36,562 nucleotides of DNA from Mycobacterium innocens. GTDB lineage: Bacteria > Actinomycetota > Actinomycetes > Mycobacteriales > Mycobacteriaceae. The stretch lies in NCBI RefSeq assembly GCF_900566055.1, contig NZ_UPHQ01000311.1, positions 1 to 36,562 of the forward strand, read 5' to 3'. Below, one piece after another: positions 15,808 through 24,730 of the stretch. Every line of letters begins with the position of its first letter. Position 1 is the first letter of the stretch. A program made the position numbers and the translations under genes. The notes beneath the pieces were generated by a model that was not told the DNA's origin, ran no database searches, and was given only the letters and a program-made list of their open reading frames with translations.

Positions 15808-16902
15808 TCAAATGCGAATGGCACCACGCCCGGTGATCAGCGGCAGGTCAAGCGGGCTGTATAGGCCCGGCTGTGCGGCGCTGATGATCGGGATGGCGTG
15901 CACGGCCCGCATCGCCGTGGCCAGCACGCCTTGGGCGGTGGCGTCGAGATCGGCTCCGCCGAGTGCGATGTCGGCCTCGATGTCGGGACTGCCCGAGATC
16001 CGGATTCTCGTGGTGCGCCGAGCCGGATCCACCGGTTGTGGCCAGTCCGGTGCGACCTCGTCGAGCAGTCGATAGCAGTGCTCGATCACGAACATCGATG
16101 CCCCGCCGACCTCTCCGACGACCTGGAAATGCAGCGCGGCAGCATCGTTAGGACCGTAGGTTCCGGCGGGCACCGTGAACTCGTATCCGGCAGCGGCGAT
16201 CGCTCGCTTCTCGTACACGCGATCCAGCGTGACGCCCAGCCCGGCGGCCAGCATGGCCATCGGCCCCATCCAGTTGCGGGCAATCAGGCCGGGGGTATAC
16301 CGCTGTGCGTCCGTGGTGATGTCGCTGCCGAGGCCGGACCGCCAGCGCTTGACTCGATAACCGCCCACGTTCATGGCTTCCTGCACCCGGATGCCGGTGA
16401 TGTCGCGCGACAGACTGGTCAGGTGCAACACCAGAGCGTCGGCCATGAAGCCGGGTTCGACGCCGGTGCACAAGAACGCGGATCCGCCCTCAGCGCAGGC
16501 CTTCTCGAGCTTGTGCTGGACGGCGGGTCCGTCCCCGGCGGGGTGCACGAGCACCGGAAGCGTGGTGGCCACCACGTTGATCCCGGCTGACAACAGACGG
16601 CACAGGTCGTCGATCACCTCGTCGTGCCGTCCGCGGTCGCTGGCCATGTAGCAGATGCAGTCCGGCATGCTGGCGATGACGGACTCATGATCGCCGACGG
16701 TGCTGACGCCGACCGGATGGTCGAGTCCGGCGAGTTCCCCGACGTCACGGCCAACCAACTCGGGGTTGTGGGCCCACACCGCCACCAGTTTGAGCGCCGG
16801 CGACTGCAGAATCGCCTTCAGCGCGGCGATTCCGGTGTTGCCGGTTCCCCACTGGACGACACGGAGCCTGCCATCGCTGCTGCGGCTGGGCGTCTCGTTC
16901 AT
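15808..16902 (-). CDS. Dihydrodipicolinate-reductase-like NAD(P) dehydrogenase
   Basis: 364 residues; the ATG overlaps the amidohydrolase stop codon (ATGA). The N-terminal Rossmann motif is VVQWGTGNTGIAALKAIL (about 15-32), followed by VWAHNPELVGRDVGEL. A central TGVEPGFMADALVLHL corresponds to the GGIDPGF block of the next gene. The family groups with dihydrodipicolinate reductase and 2,4-diaminopentanoate dehydrogenase by its N-terminal fold. Mycobacteria hold many such proteins of unknown substrate, often near P450 and amidohydrolase genes (recollection). Having two tandem diverged copies suggests they act on successive or related intermediates, or form a hetero-oligomer; both ideas are inference. 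Confidence 0.75.
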   Translation of the reverse strand: MNETPSRSSDGRLRVVQWGTGNTGIAALKAILQSPALKLVAVWAHNPELVGRDVGELAGLDHPVGVSTVGDHESVIASMPDCICYMASDRGRHDEVIDDLCRLLSAGINVVATTLPVLVHPAGDGPAVQHKLEKACAEGGSAFLCTGVEPGFMADALVLHLTSLSRDITGIRVQEAMNVGGYRVKRWRSGLGSDITTDAQRYTPGLIARNWMGPMAMLAAGLGVTLDRVYEKRAIAAAGYEFTVPAGTYGPNDAAALHFQVVGEVGGASMFVIEHCYRLLDEVAPDWPQPVDPARRTTRIRISGSPDIEADIALGGADLDATAQGVLATAMRAVHAIPIISAAQPGLYSPLDLPLITGRGAIRI

Positions 16903-18077
16903 GCCCAGGGTCGCCAGCCGAGCAGTTCGCAGGCATTCAGTTCGGCGATGCGATGCGCCTCGTCATCCGGCACCTCGGAGAGCATCTCGGCCAGCCCCTT
17001 GCGCGAGTGCGGCCACTGGGAATCGGAGTGCGGGTAGTCACTCTCCCAGGTGAGCCGGTCCACGCCGATGCGGTGCCGGAAGTCGATGCCCGCCTGGTCG
17101 ACGATGAAGCAACCCCACACGTTCTTGCGGAACAGTGTCGAGGGGCGGGTCTTGGTGTCGACGTGGGCATACCAGCGGTGCTTTTCCCAGACGGTGTCGA
17201 TTCGCTCGAGCATGTAGGGCAACCAACCGGTGCCGCCCTCGGCCAGGGCCACCTTCAGGCGCGGAAACACGTGGAACGTGCGCGAGTACACGAGATCGGC
17301 CAGCGCACCCATGGAGTTGAGACCCATTTCCGATACCACGACCGGAGTGGGGGCGTCCGGGCTGACATACGGCGTCGACGTCGAGGTGCCGAAGTGCAGC
17401 ATCAGTGGCATGCCATTCTCCTGAGCAACCGCGAACAGCGGATCCCAATGATCGGTGTGGAAGGACGGCAAGCCCAGAGGTGAGCAGTTTTCCGGGAAGG
17501 AGATGCAGCGGGCCCCCAGCCCAATAGCACGGTGCAGCTCGGCCAGAGCTAGATCGACGTCCCAAATCGGCAGGATGCATACCGGCACATAGCGATCGGG
17601 CGCGGTACCACACCACTCCTCGAGCATCCAATCGTTCCACGCCCGCACGCAGTCGAGCGCCATCTGCCGGTCCTGGCCTTCCAAGAAGCGGGTACCGGCG
17701 AATCGGGCGAAGCTTGGAAAGCACAGGTGCGCCCACACACCGTCTTCGTCCATATCGTTGAGCCGCTCGACCGGGTCATAGCAGCCTGGACGCATGTCGT
17801 CGTAGCGGGCCGGCTCGACATCCCAGGTACGAGGATCCTTGCCCGCCACCGCATTCAAACCGATCTGGGGATAGTTCTTGCCCGCATACACCCACGACTG
17901 CACCCGCCCGTGGGCCGTGGCGCCGAGTTGCAGGCGAGCAGCGTCGACCTCGACCTCTTCGACATGCGGAATCTGTGACCTGTCGTAGCTGGCGGGCATG
18001 CGTGATGTCCAGACGTCGGCCGGCTCGATCGCATGGTCGTCGACCGACACCAGCTTCATGTAGTCCTGAAGCGGCAT
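16899..18077 (-). CDS. Amidohydrolase-related (ACMSD-like TIM barrel) metalloprotein
   Basis: 392 residues; ATG at 18077 with GGAG seven bases upstream. It belongs to the amidohydrolase-2 group (ACMSD-like decarboxylases and hydrolases). The N-terminal metal motif is KLVSVDDHAIEP, where the second His of HxH is Ile, as in the mycobacterial subgroup that reads VDDHVIEP. Later blocks are DEDGVWAHLCFPSFARFAG, MLHFGTSTSTPY, EGGTGWLPYMLERIDTVW, and ESDYPHSDSQWPHS, whose Asp should be the catalytic/metal residue. Chemistry may be hydrolysis of a ring or ester/amide bond, or decarboxylation. Next to two reductase-like genes and a P450 it suggests processing of an oxygenated intermediate. Confidence 0.8.
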   Translation of the reverse strand: MPLQDYMKLVSVDDHAIEPADVWTSRMPASYDRSQIPHVEEVEVDAARLQLGATAHGRVQSWVYAGKNYPQIGLNAVAGKDPRTWDVEPARYDDMRPGCYDPVERLNDMDEDGVWAHLCFPSFARFAGTRFLEGQDRQMALDCVRAWNDWMLEEWCGTAPDRYVPVCILPIWDVDLALAELHRAIGLGARCISFPENCSPLGLPSFHTDHWDPLFAVAQENGMPLMLHFGTSTSTPYVSPDAPTPVVVSEMGLNSMGALADLVYSRTFHVFPRLKVALAEGGTGWLPYMLERIDTVWEKHRWYAHVDTKTRPSTLFRKNVWGCFIVDQAGIDFRHRIGVDRLTWESDYPHSDSQWPHSRKGLAEMLSEVPDDEAHRIAELNACELLGWRPWA

Positions 18078-18123
18078 GTGATTACTCCTCTGACTGGTGC
18101 TTGTTGACGCTCTTCTGTTGTGG

Positions 18124-19257
18124 TCAGTCCTCGTCGACCTGTGCCATCAAGGCGCCGTAATCCGCGAGCGGAAGCGTGCCCGCGCCGGCGAATCGCTTGA
18201 GCAACAGGTCGGTAGCCTCGAGTGCCGACCAGGCGCCGAGACCACAAGGCTCAGTGGCGGTGTCGGCCAGCGCATCGGCCTGGGTTCGGGACGCGACGGG
18301 CAGAGCTCCGAGATCGGAGCCGATCGCGTCCGTCACCGCTACCGCATCATCGGCGTGTGAGCCCTTGTCCTGCGGAGAGCGGCCTACCCAGCCGGCCACA
18401 TACAACCCCGGTGTCTGCCGGCCGGCGATTAAGACCCGGGCTCCAGCGTGGGCGACATGGCCATTGTCCTCATCAAGCCCAGGCCAGCGGAATGATCCGG
18501 CGCGCGGGCGTAGCAGCAGTTGGGCGCGCAGGTCCTCGCTGACCACCATGCCGTCGCGGTCCGGTCCGCGCAGGCAGCGTAGCGCCCGGGCGCGGTTGCG
18601 GCCGACGATGCCGACCGGGGTCAATTCGGCACGGAGCACGAGTTTCGCCGGAACTTGTTGTGGCAGTTCTACTTCCGCAGCTGAGCGCGGGTCGACGATC
18701 TGGACTTGCCGAATCTTGCTCCGGGCGAGACGCGCCTGGATATCCGCCGGAGCGTCGGCGGGCACCGCGCCGCACAGCACCTGGGCGACACCCAGCCCTG
18801 CAGGTGACATGCCGATCAACACCGCACTGTCCATGTCGAGATCGAGTTCGGCAGCGTCCACATCGGCATTGCCGCAAAGCCAGCCCTCGACATGGCTCAC
18901 CGTGCCGACACCCACCGAGTCGCGGCCCGCCACGTCGAGCGGCAGGTCGCAGGGGGCTCCGGTGGCCAGCACCACCGCGTCGGCGGCGGCACGGAGATCC
19001 TGCAACGGCAAGCGGGAACCTACGTCGACATTGCCGTAGAACGCGACCCGCTCGTCGGACAACACCGCGTCGACCTGACGAGCTGCCTCCCGGAGCCGCG
19101 CCGCGCCCGCCGCGGGACCGTGGCGCAGCAGGGCATCAGGTCGCGCCGCCCGGTCGATCAGTTCGACGACCACGTCGTACTGCTGCTGCGCCAACAACGC
19201 CGAGGCGACCGCGAAGCCGGCCGGCCCGCAGCCAACGATGATGACTCGGCGGTCCAT
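18124..19257 (-). CDS. FprA-like ferredoxin-NADP reductase (adrenodoxin reductase family), short variant
   Basis: 377 residues from the ATG at 19257, with GAGGAG upstream overlapping the P450 stop region; the longer frame to 19638 lies inside the P450 gene. The FAD motif is VIIVGCGPAGFAVASALL (5-22). FYGNVDVGSRLPLQDL, VVLATGA and the C-terminal GLYVAGWVGRSPQDKGSHA match FprA, which takes electrons from NADPH to ferredoxin for P450s. It is about 80 residues shorter than FprA (456), and the NADP-site motif GNGNVAxD is replaced by IGMSPAGLGVAQVL. Cofactor preference or activity may therefore differ. Its place directly after a P450 supports a redox-partner role. No intact ferredoxin gene is in the window; the only one (119-250) is broken. 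Confidence 0.75.
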   Translation of the reverse strand: MDRRVIIVGCGPAGFAVASALLAQQQYDVVVELIDRAARPDALLRHGPAAGAARLREAARQVDAVLSDERVAFYGNVDVGSRLPLQDLRAAADAVVLATGAPCDLPLDVAGRDSVGVGTVSHVEGWLCGNADVDAAELDLDMDSAVLIGMSPAGLGVAQVLCGAVPADAPADIQARLARSKIRQVQIVDPRSAAEVELPQQVPAKLVLRAELTPVGIVGRNRARALRCLRGPDRDGMVVSEDLRAQLLLRPRAGSFRWPGLDEDNGHVAHAGARVLIAGRQTPGLYVAGWVGRSPQDKGSHADDAVAVTDAIGSDLGALPVASRTQADALADTATEPCGLGAWSALEATDLLLKRFAGAGTLPLADYGALMAQVDED

Positions 19258-19268
19258 CGCGTTACTCC

Positions 19269-20543
19269 TCAACGGCTTTCGAAGACCACCGGCACTTTGT
19301 TGGGCGCCCGCAGGCCGATGCCCTGCACGCGGGCCTGCTGCCCGGTGTCGGGGTCGAGCCGTAGTCCAGGCAGCCGATCGAACAGCGCGGTCAGCGCCGC
19401 TGACATCTCCGCCCGCGCGAGGTGGGCGCCCAGGCAGGTGTGCGGACCCCACGCAAATGCGATGTGCGGCTTCTTTTCCCGGAAGATGTTGAAGCTGTCG
19501 GCGTCGTCCCACCGGGTGTGATCGCGGTTGGCGGCGCCGAGGGAGATCTCGAGAACGCTTCCCTGCTGCACTTCGACATCCCCAAGGACAAGGTCGTCCA
19601 GCGCAATTCGGCTGATCGACATCAACGGCGGCTCCCATCGCAGGCCCTCCTCGATGGCCTGTGGTAAAAGAGTGCGATTGGAGATCACCGCCTGCAGCTG
19701 CTCTGGGCTCTGCAGCAGTCCCAGCAGCATGCTGGCCGTCGAGCGGGCGGTGGTCTCACCGCCGGCGGGCAGCAGCAGCCGCAGGAACGAGACGATGTCG
19801 ATGGTCTCCAACCGGCCGCCGTCAAGCTCGGCGTTGGCGAGCAGGGTGATCAAATCCTCGCCCGTGCCGCCGCGCCGTTCCTCGATCAGCGGAGACAAAT
19901 ATCGTTCCAGTTTCTTCGACGCTTCTTTGGCTGTTTCCATGTCATAGAACGCTGCAACCGTTTCGCCCGCCCACGTGTTGAAACGTTCTATATCGGTGAA
20001 GGGCAGCCCCATCATCTCGGTGATGATGTACACCGGGAATAGCAACGTGAATTCGCGATAAAGGTCGGCCGATCCGTTCTTTTCGAAGCGGTCGATCAGC
20101 CCGTTGACGGCAGGCACGATCGCGGTCTCTTGCCAGCGGCGCAGCGAGCGGCGGGTGAACGCCTGCGAAATTAGCGCCCGATGCTGTCGGTGCTCGGAGC
20201 CGTCCATGCCGATGATGGTGTGGCCCCAAACCTGACCGATGGTCTCGTCCCAGAACCGCGACGACAGCCGCTCGTCGGTGAGCGCCTGCTGGCAATGCTC
20301 GAAGCTGAGCACACAGGAAAACGAGGCCTTGGTGAATTCTTTCTGAGTGCGGTAGTCGTCCTGGCCGATGAGGGCGGCCTGCGTCATGGGATGCACCGGG
20401 GCCCGACGGCGAGCCGCCGCCAGCGGCCCATACAGATCGACGATCCGGGACCGAGGTGTTTCGGCTGCAGCCGATTCCACGTAGGCGCTGTCATCGGCCG
20501 TGCGGATAAAGTCACGCAACTGGTCAGCGGTGCTGATGGTCAT
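19269..20543 (-). CDS. Cytochrome P450 monooxygenase
   Basis: 424 residues from the ATG at 20543, with CAGGAG upstream (the longer frame to 20597 is unsupported). Hallmarks: I-helix LLPAGGETTARSTAS (oxygen-activation AGxET), ExxR in AIEEGLRWEPPL, and heme-binding AFAWGPHTCLGAHLARAEM with the thiolate ligand Cys370. HRQHRALISQAFTRRSLRRW is the typical C-helix. It inserts one oxygen atom from O2 into a substrate using electrons from the neighbouring flavoprotein and a ferredoxin. No transmembrane anchor, so soluble. The operon around it (aldehyde dehydrogenase, reductases) suggests it starts oxidation of a hydrocarbon or terpenoid-like group. The CYP family number cannot be assigned by reading. 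Confidence 0.93.
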   Translation of the reverse strand: MTISTADQLRDFIRTADDSAYVESAAAETPRSRIVDLYGPLAAARRRAPVHPMTQAALIGQDDYRTQKEFTKASFSCVLSFEHCQQALTDERLSSRFWDETIGQVWGHTIIGMDGSEHRQHRALISQAFTRRSLRRWQETAIVPAVNGLIDRFEKNGSADLYREFTLLFPVYIITEMMGLPFTDIERFNTWAGETVAAFYDMETAKEASKKLERYLSPLIEERRGGTGEDLITLLANAELDGGRLETIDIVSFLRLLLPAGGETTARSTASMLLGLLQSPEQLQAVISNRTLLPQAIEEGLRWEPPLMSISRIALDDLVLGDVEVQQGSVLEISLGAANRDHTRWDDADSFNIFREKKPHIAFAWGPHTCLGAHLARAEMSAALTALFDRLPGLRLDPDTGQQARVQGIGLRAPNKVPVVFESR

Positions 20544-20593
20544 ATCCGCTCCTGATGACGTGAGGTCTGGTGGCGCCGGTGATCGGCTCGCGA

Positions 20594-22093
20594 TCAACCG
20601 GCGTGGAACTGAATGGTTTTCGTCTCGCAGAAATCATCGAGGACGTCGGCACCCAGTTCGCGTCCCAACCCGGAACGCTTATATCCGCCGAACGGCGCCC
20701 AGGGACTCATCCCCCCGGTGCCGCCATTGATGCTGACGTTGCCGGTATTGATGCGCTGGGCCATGGCAAATGCCGTCCCGGTGTCGGCGGTCCAAATCGA
20801 TCCGGAGAGGCCGAACACCGAGTGGTTGGCGATCCGGATTGCCTCCTCGTCGTCGTCGAATGGGATCGCTGCTCCGACGGGACCGAATACCTCTTCCTGC
20901 GCCACGGTCATGTCGGCCCGCACATCGGCCAGAAGCGTTGGTTCATAGAAGAACCCGCGATCCATGCCCGGTGGTCGGCGCCCGCCGCACACCAGCCGGG
21001 CACCCTCTTCCAGCGCACCAGCGACGTACCTTCGCGTTCGCGCGCAGGCGCTCTCCCGGATCAGCGGGCCGACCACGGTGCGGGCATCGGCCGGGTCTCC
21101 GATCGGCATGCGTTGCAGCACAGCGGCGAGACGCTCGACGTACACGTCGTAGATGCTGCGGTGCACCAGGTGCCTTGTCCACAGCGCGCAGCCCTGGCCG
21201 GCGAAGGTGGTCAGCTCCGCGGCGCCCCTGGCCGCCACCGCATCGAGGTCGGCGTCGGCGCGCACGATCATCGCCGACTTGCCCCCGAGTTCGAGGGTCA
21301 CATGTTTGAGCGTCGCGGAGGCCTGTGCCATCACTTTCGCACCCACGGCGTCCGAACCGGTGAAAGTCACCATGTCCACCCGGGGGTCGGTGGTCAGGCG
21401 CTCCCCCACCTCGGCTCCGCCGGTGACGACGTTCAGCACCCCGGCCGGCAGATCCGCCTCGGCCGCCGCGGCGCCCAGCAGCAGCGCCTCCAGCGGCGTG
21501 TAGTCCGACGGTTTCAGCACGACAGTGCATCCGGCCGCCAATGCCGGGCCGACTTTGAGCAGGTTCACCAAGAATGGTGCATTGAACGGTGTTATGGCCG
21601 TGACAACACCGCGGGGCGAGCGCTGAACGACGCCGGCGCCCAGGATGGTTCCGCCGTGGCGGCTGGGCAAGGTCGTCACCGGAAGGGGCCGGATCGGGTC
21701 GAACCGAGTCGCCCGCTCGATGAAGAAGTCCAGCAGCCGCATCGGGGCATCGACCTGGCTCGACCGGGCGATAGTGGTCGGAACGCCGGCTTCGGCGACT
21801 GCCAGCGCGACGATGTCGTCGTTCCACTGCGCGAGCACGTCTCGGAGTCGACCCAGGCGTGCCGCCCGCTCGGCTGATGACATTCGGGGCCACGGCCCGT
21901 CGTCGAACGCCACACGTGCTGCGGTCACCGCTGCGTCCGCTTCACTGGCCGAACCGAGCGGCGCGTCAACAACAATTTGCCCGGTCGCCGGGTTCAGCAC
22001 CGGGGCGCTGCGTCCGGTGGCCAGCCATTGACCACCGACGAACAACCCCGGGTATTGGGACCGGTTGGGAACCGCGATGGTCGTGCCGGTCAT
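20594..22093 (-). CDS. NAD(P)-dependent aldehyde dehydrogenase
   Basis: 499 residues; the ATG at 22093 overlaps the upstream stop (ATGA), so the two genes are translationally coupled. The longer frame to 22186 lies within the upstream gene. The protein has the full ALDH fold: ITPFNAPFLVNLLKVGPALA, FTGSDAVGAKVM (cofactor), general base Glu268 in TLELGGKSAM, nucleophile Cys302 in TFAGQGCALWTRHLV, and QEEVFGPVGAAIPF. Glu268 and Cys302 fall exactly on the standard numbering. The C-terminal PFGGYKRSGLGRELG is typical. It would oxidise an aldehyde made after P450 hydroxylation and alcohol oxidation to a carboxylic acid ready for a CoA ligase. The substrate is unknown. Confidence 0.92.
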   Translation of the reverse strand: MTGTTIAVPNRSQYPGLFVGGQWLATGRSAPVLNPATGQIVVDAPLGSASEADAAVTAARVAFDDGPWPRMSSAERAARLGRLRDVLAQWNDDIVALAVAEAGVPTTIARSSQVDAPMRLLDFFIERATRFDPIRPLPVTTLPSRHGGTILGAGVVQRSPRGVVTAITPFNAPFLVNLLKVGPALAAGCTVVLKPSDYTPLEALLLGAAAAEADLPAGVLNVVTGGAEVGERLTTDPRVDMVTFTGSDAVGAKVMAQASATLKHVTLELGGKSAMIVRADADLDAVAARGAAELTTFAGQGCALWTRHLVHRSIYDVYVERLAAVLQRMPIGDPADARTVVGPLIRESACARTRRYVAGALEEGARLVCGGRRPPGMDRGFFYEPTLLADVRADMTVAQEEVFGPVGAAIPFDDDEEAIRIANHSVFGLSGSIWTADTGTAFAMAQRINTGNVSINGGTGGMSPWAPFGGYKRSGLGRELGADVLDDFCETKTIQFHAG

Positions 22094-24696
22094 TCGACCC
22101 TCGTCACCATGCCCGTGGATCCGTCGACTTCCACCACGTGTCCATTGCGAAGTACTACGCTGCCCCGCAAAGTACCCACTACACAAGGAATTTCGAACTC
22201 ACGGGCGACCACCGCGGCATGCGACATCTCCCCTCCGGTGTCGACCACCACCGCCGCGGCATAGGAGAAGTAGGGAGTCCAGCCGGTATCGGTGAATGCG
22301 GTGACCAATACTTCTCCAGGTTTCAAGTCATCCATTGAATCGACCGTCAGCACACGCACTGTGCCCTTGGCTATACCGGCCGACACCGGCGTACCCTGCA
22401 GGGACTGCCCTGGTGAAAGTTCCTGGTTGCTGTCAGTCGTGACCGTGTAGTGCCCTGCGAAATTCAATGGGGGGCGCTGGATTTCCAGCCGCACACGTTC
22501 GGCGCGGCGGCGGCGCACCACCTCGGCCGCGGCTGCGGGTGGGTTTCTCAGCTCCGCGCGGGTCAGGTAGAACACATCGTCCGGGCGGGCGATGACGCCC
22601 CGAGCCGCCAGCCGGTTTCCGATCTCTCTTGCGATCAAGCGGTACTGGTGCGTGTGCCGAATTGTGGCGTCGCGCGCCTGTTCGCGGATGCGTTGGAACT
22701 TGTTGCCTATCGACGCCAGCAACGCCAGCCGCCGACCGATGCTCGGTGCGGGCGCAGCGACCCGCGGCGGAGATACGGTCAGTTTGGCGACGATGTCTAC
22801 CAGCCGGCTGGGGTCGTCGGTGAAGACGGGATTGGCAAGCTCGGTCTCGCGTGGCCCACGATGACCGAATTCCTTGATCACAGTGTCCAGTTCGCGCACG
22901 AAGTCCGGATCCGTCTCGCGCAGCAGCGCCACGGCCGCACTGGCGGGAAGATCACGCAGCGCAGCCGAGGTCTGGCGGTTCCGACCGGCCATCTCGGCCA
23001 ACCGATAGGCGCCGCTGGCGATACCGGCGCTCGGCAGTTCCTCAGTGCCGCCACGAATCCGCGTGGCAAATCCCTTCCCACCCTGCTTCTGGATCAACTC
23101 CATGACCGGCACGATCAAGGCCGAGGCGTGGGCCGCCGCCGCCCATCCGTACACAGTCTCATCGTGCTCGCGGTACAGGTGCGCGAATAGCTGTGCATCG
23201 GTCAGCGATGCGTAGAAGTGTGGATCGCGCTGTGCCGCACGGGCTTGAGCGGCGATACGACGAACCTCGGCGGGAAAGGCGGCCAATTTGGCCAGCGTTC
23301 GTGGAAGCCGCCGTGCCATCCGGAGCAGACCGATCTTCTCTACCGGCGGCAGCTGCAGGCCTTCACGATCGCCGAACAGCATCTCATCCCAGGCCGAGAC
23401 ACCTCCACCGGGCATGGCTGCACCCAAGGCGTACACCACAGACAAGTTGGCATAGACGCCATGCCCGAACGCACCCACCGGATCCTCGCAGAGTGCTCGG
23501 CGCAGATCACCATCGAGGCCCAAGACGTCGGCGGTCTGAGCGCCCGCGGCCCGCAACGAATCGAGCGCCAGTTCCAACGACAGCGGAGTCATCGGGCCGG
23601 GAAACGCCTCCGAGGTATTGGCCGCGGTGAAAAGCGACCAGTTCGGGTCGACGGTGGTATCGAACTCGCCGAGCAGCTCCGGTTCAGCGGCCGGCACCCG
23701 GGACATGTCGCAGGGTCGGCCCGGAACGCTGGCCCACTGCCAACGCCAAGGGATTTCGACCTTTCGCGTCCCGAGGAAAACGTGCCCGCGGTTGGTCCGC
23801 GCGAAGTCTTCAACGCAGTCGCGGTTTCCCCAGGCCGGATGAAAATCGAATTCGCCGGTCAGCTTGGTCGTGTCTACGATCGGGAAATTCAAGAACGCTT
23901 CGACGGCACCAGGATCCAGGGAGAACCATCCACGGTTCCATAGGAACCTCAGAACCGCCTCTGCCCGGCGGGGATCCAGCTCCACGTACCGCTTGCCGAG
24001 GATGCCGGCTATCTCGCGCATGGGCAACGCACCCTCGGCCGCCACGTTGACCGGTCCCTGCCAGCCTGGCTGCTCGAGCGCGTCGGCGAAAAATCTACTG
24101 AGGTCCTCGGGATGGATGAACTGAAAGCGGTTCCTCCCGCCTTTCATGCCCAAGATGACGGGGGTGGCAAACCCCTCCCGGGTCACGCCCGTGGTGGTGC
24201 GTCCCATGATGTTGGTGGCCCGCACCAGTAGTGCGTTGACAGATGACGCACTGATGAGCGCCTCGGCCTCGGCCTTGTGGACCGAGTAGAGGTGCTTGGG
24301 ACTTGGGCGGAGTTGGTCGCCTTCTCTCAGTTCCGGCGGGTTGTCGGCGCGGGCGCCGTAGGCCATCACCGACGAGGCACTGACGAGGCGCGACACACCC
24401 GCCCGCTCCATTGCTTGCAGCACCGCCTCGGTGCCCCCGACGTCGATCGCCCGCGTCGCGGCGGCATCGTGCATGGGATGGGTGGTCCAGGCCAAGTGGA
24501 CCACCGCATCGACGCCGGGCATGGCCGCCGTGAGCGCGTCGGCGTCCCGGATGTCGGCGCTGACGTGGCGGTAACTGGGCGAAGGCAGTGAGTGGGGCCG
24601 CCGCGACAACCCGACGACCTCGTGACCTCGAGCCAAGATCTCCGGGATGATCGAGGACCCGAGGTCCCCCGACGCACCCGTCACCATCACACGCAT
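22090..24696 (-). CDS. Fusion of NAD-dependent epimerase/dehydratase and PEP-utilising phosphohistidine domain (Rv2047c-like)
   Basis: 868 residues. The ATG at 24696 is chosen because a promoter (24731-24760) covers the alternative GTG at 24747, and the protein then starts MRVMVTGASGDLGSSI, an exact Rossmann beginning. Residues about 1-300 are an extended SDR/epimerase: VDAVVHLAW, SASSVMAYGA, and YSVHKAEAEALI with Tyr/Lys. The middle is mostly helical and recalls PEP-utilising enzymes (RPDDVFYLTRAEL near 720). Residues 780-868 are a swivelling phosphohistidine domain: VLVTAFTDTGWTPYF, GGEMSHAAVVAREFEIPCVV, with His826. There is no ATP-grasp domain, so the phosphate donor is unknown. M. tuberculosis Rv2047c has the same architecture, also without assigned function. 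First gene of a seven-gene operon. Confidence 0.85.
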   Translation of the reverse strand: MRVMVTGASGDLGSSIIPEILARGHEVVGLSRRPHSLPSPSYRHVSADIRDADALTAAMPGVDAVVHLAWTTHPMHDAAATRAIDVGGTEAVLQAMERAGVSRLVSASSVMAYGARADNPPELREGDQLRPSPKHLYSVHKAEAEALISASSVNALLVRATNIMGRTTTGVTREGFATPVILGMKGGRNRFQFIHPEDLSRFFADALEQPGWQGPVNVAAEGALPMREIAGILGKRYVELDPRRAEAVLRFLWNRGWFSLDPGAVEAFLNFPIVDTTKLTGEFDFHPAWGNRDCVEDFARTNRGHVFLGTRKVEIPWRWQWASVPGRPCDMSRVPAAEPELLGEFDTTVDPNWSLFTAANTSEAFPGPMTPLSLELALDSLRAAGAQTADVLGLDGDLRRALCEDPVGAFGHGVYANLSVVYALGAAMPGGGVSAWDEMLFGDREGLQLPPVEKIGLLRMARRLPRTLAKLAAFPAEVRRIAAQARAAQRDPHFYASLTDAQLFAHLYREHDETVYGWAAAAHASALIVPVMELIQKQGGKGFATRIRGGTEELPSAGIASGAYRLAEMAGRNRQTSAALRDLPASAAVALLRETDPDFVRELDTVIKEFGHRGPRETELANPVFTDDPSRLVDIVAKLTVSPPRVAAPAPSIGRRLALLASIGNKFQRIREQARDATIRHTHQYRLIAREIGNRLAARGVIARPDDVFYLTRAELRNPPAAAAEVVRRRRAERVRLEIQRPPLNFAGHYTVTTDSNQELSPGQSLQGTPVSAGIAKGTVRVLTVDSMDDLKPGEVLVTAFTDTGWTPYFSYAAAVVVDTGGEMSHAAVVAREFEIPCVVGTLRGSVVLRNGHVVEVDGSTGMVTRVE

Positions 24697-24730
24697 GCAT
24701 TCGCCCGTCGTTGCGCAGTCTGTTGAGGCC

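Noticed and set aside
20570..21877. Plus-strand ORF of 435 codons
   Set aside because: It lies antisense to the aldehyde dehydrogenase gene, whose catalytic residues fall at standard positions; the product is Arg/Gly/His-rich without any domain, typical of GC-rich shadow frames.
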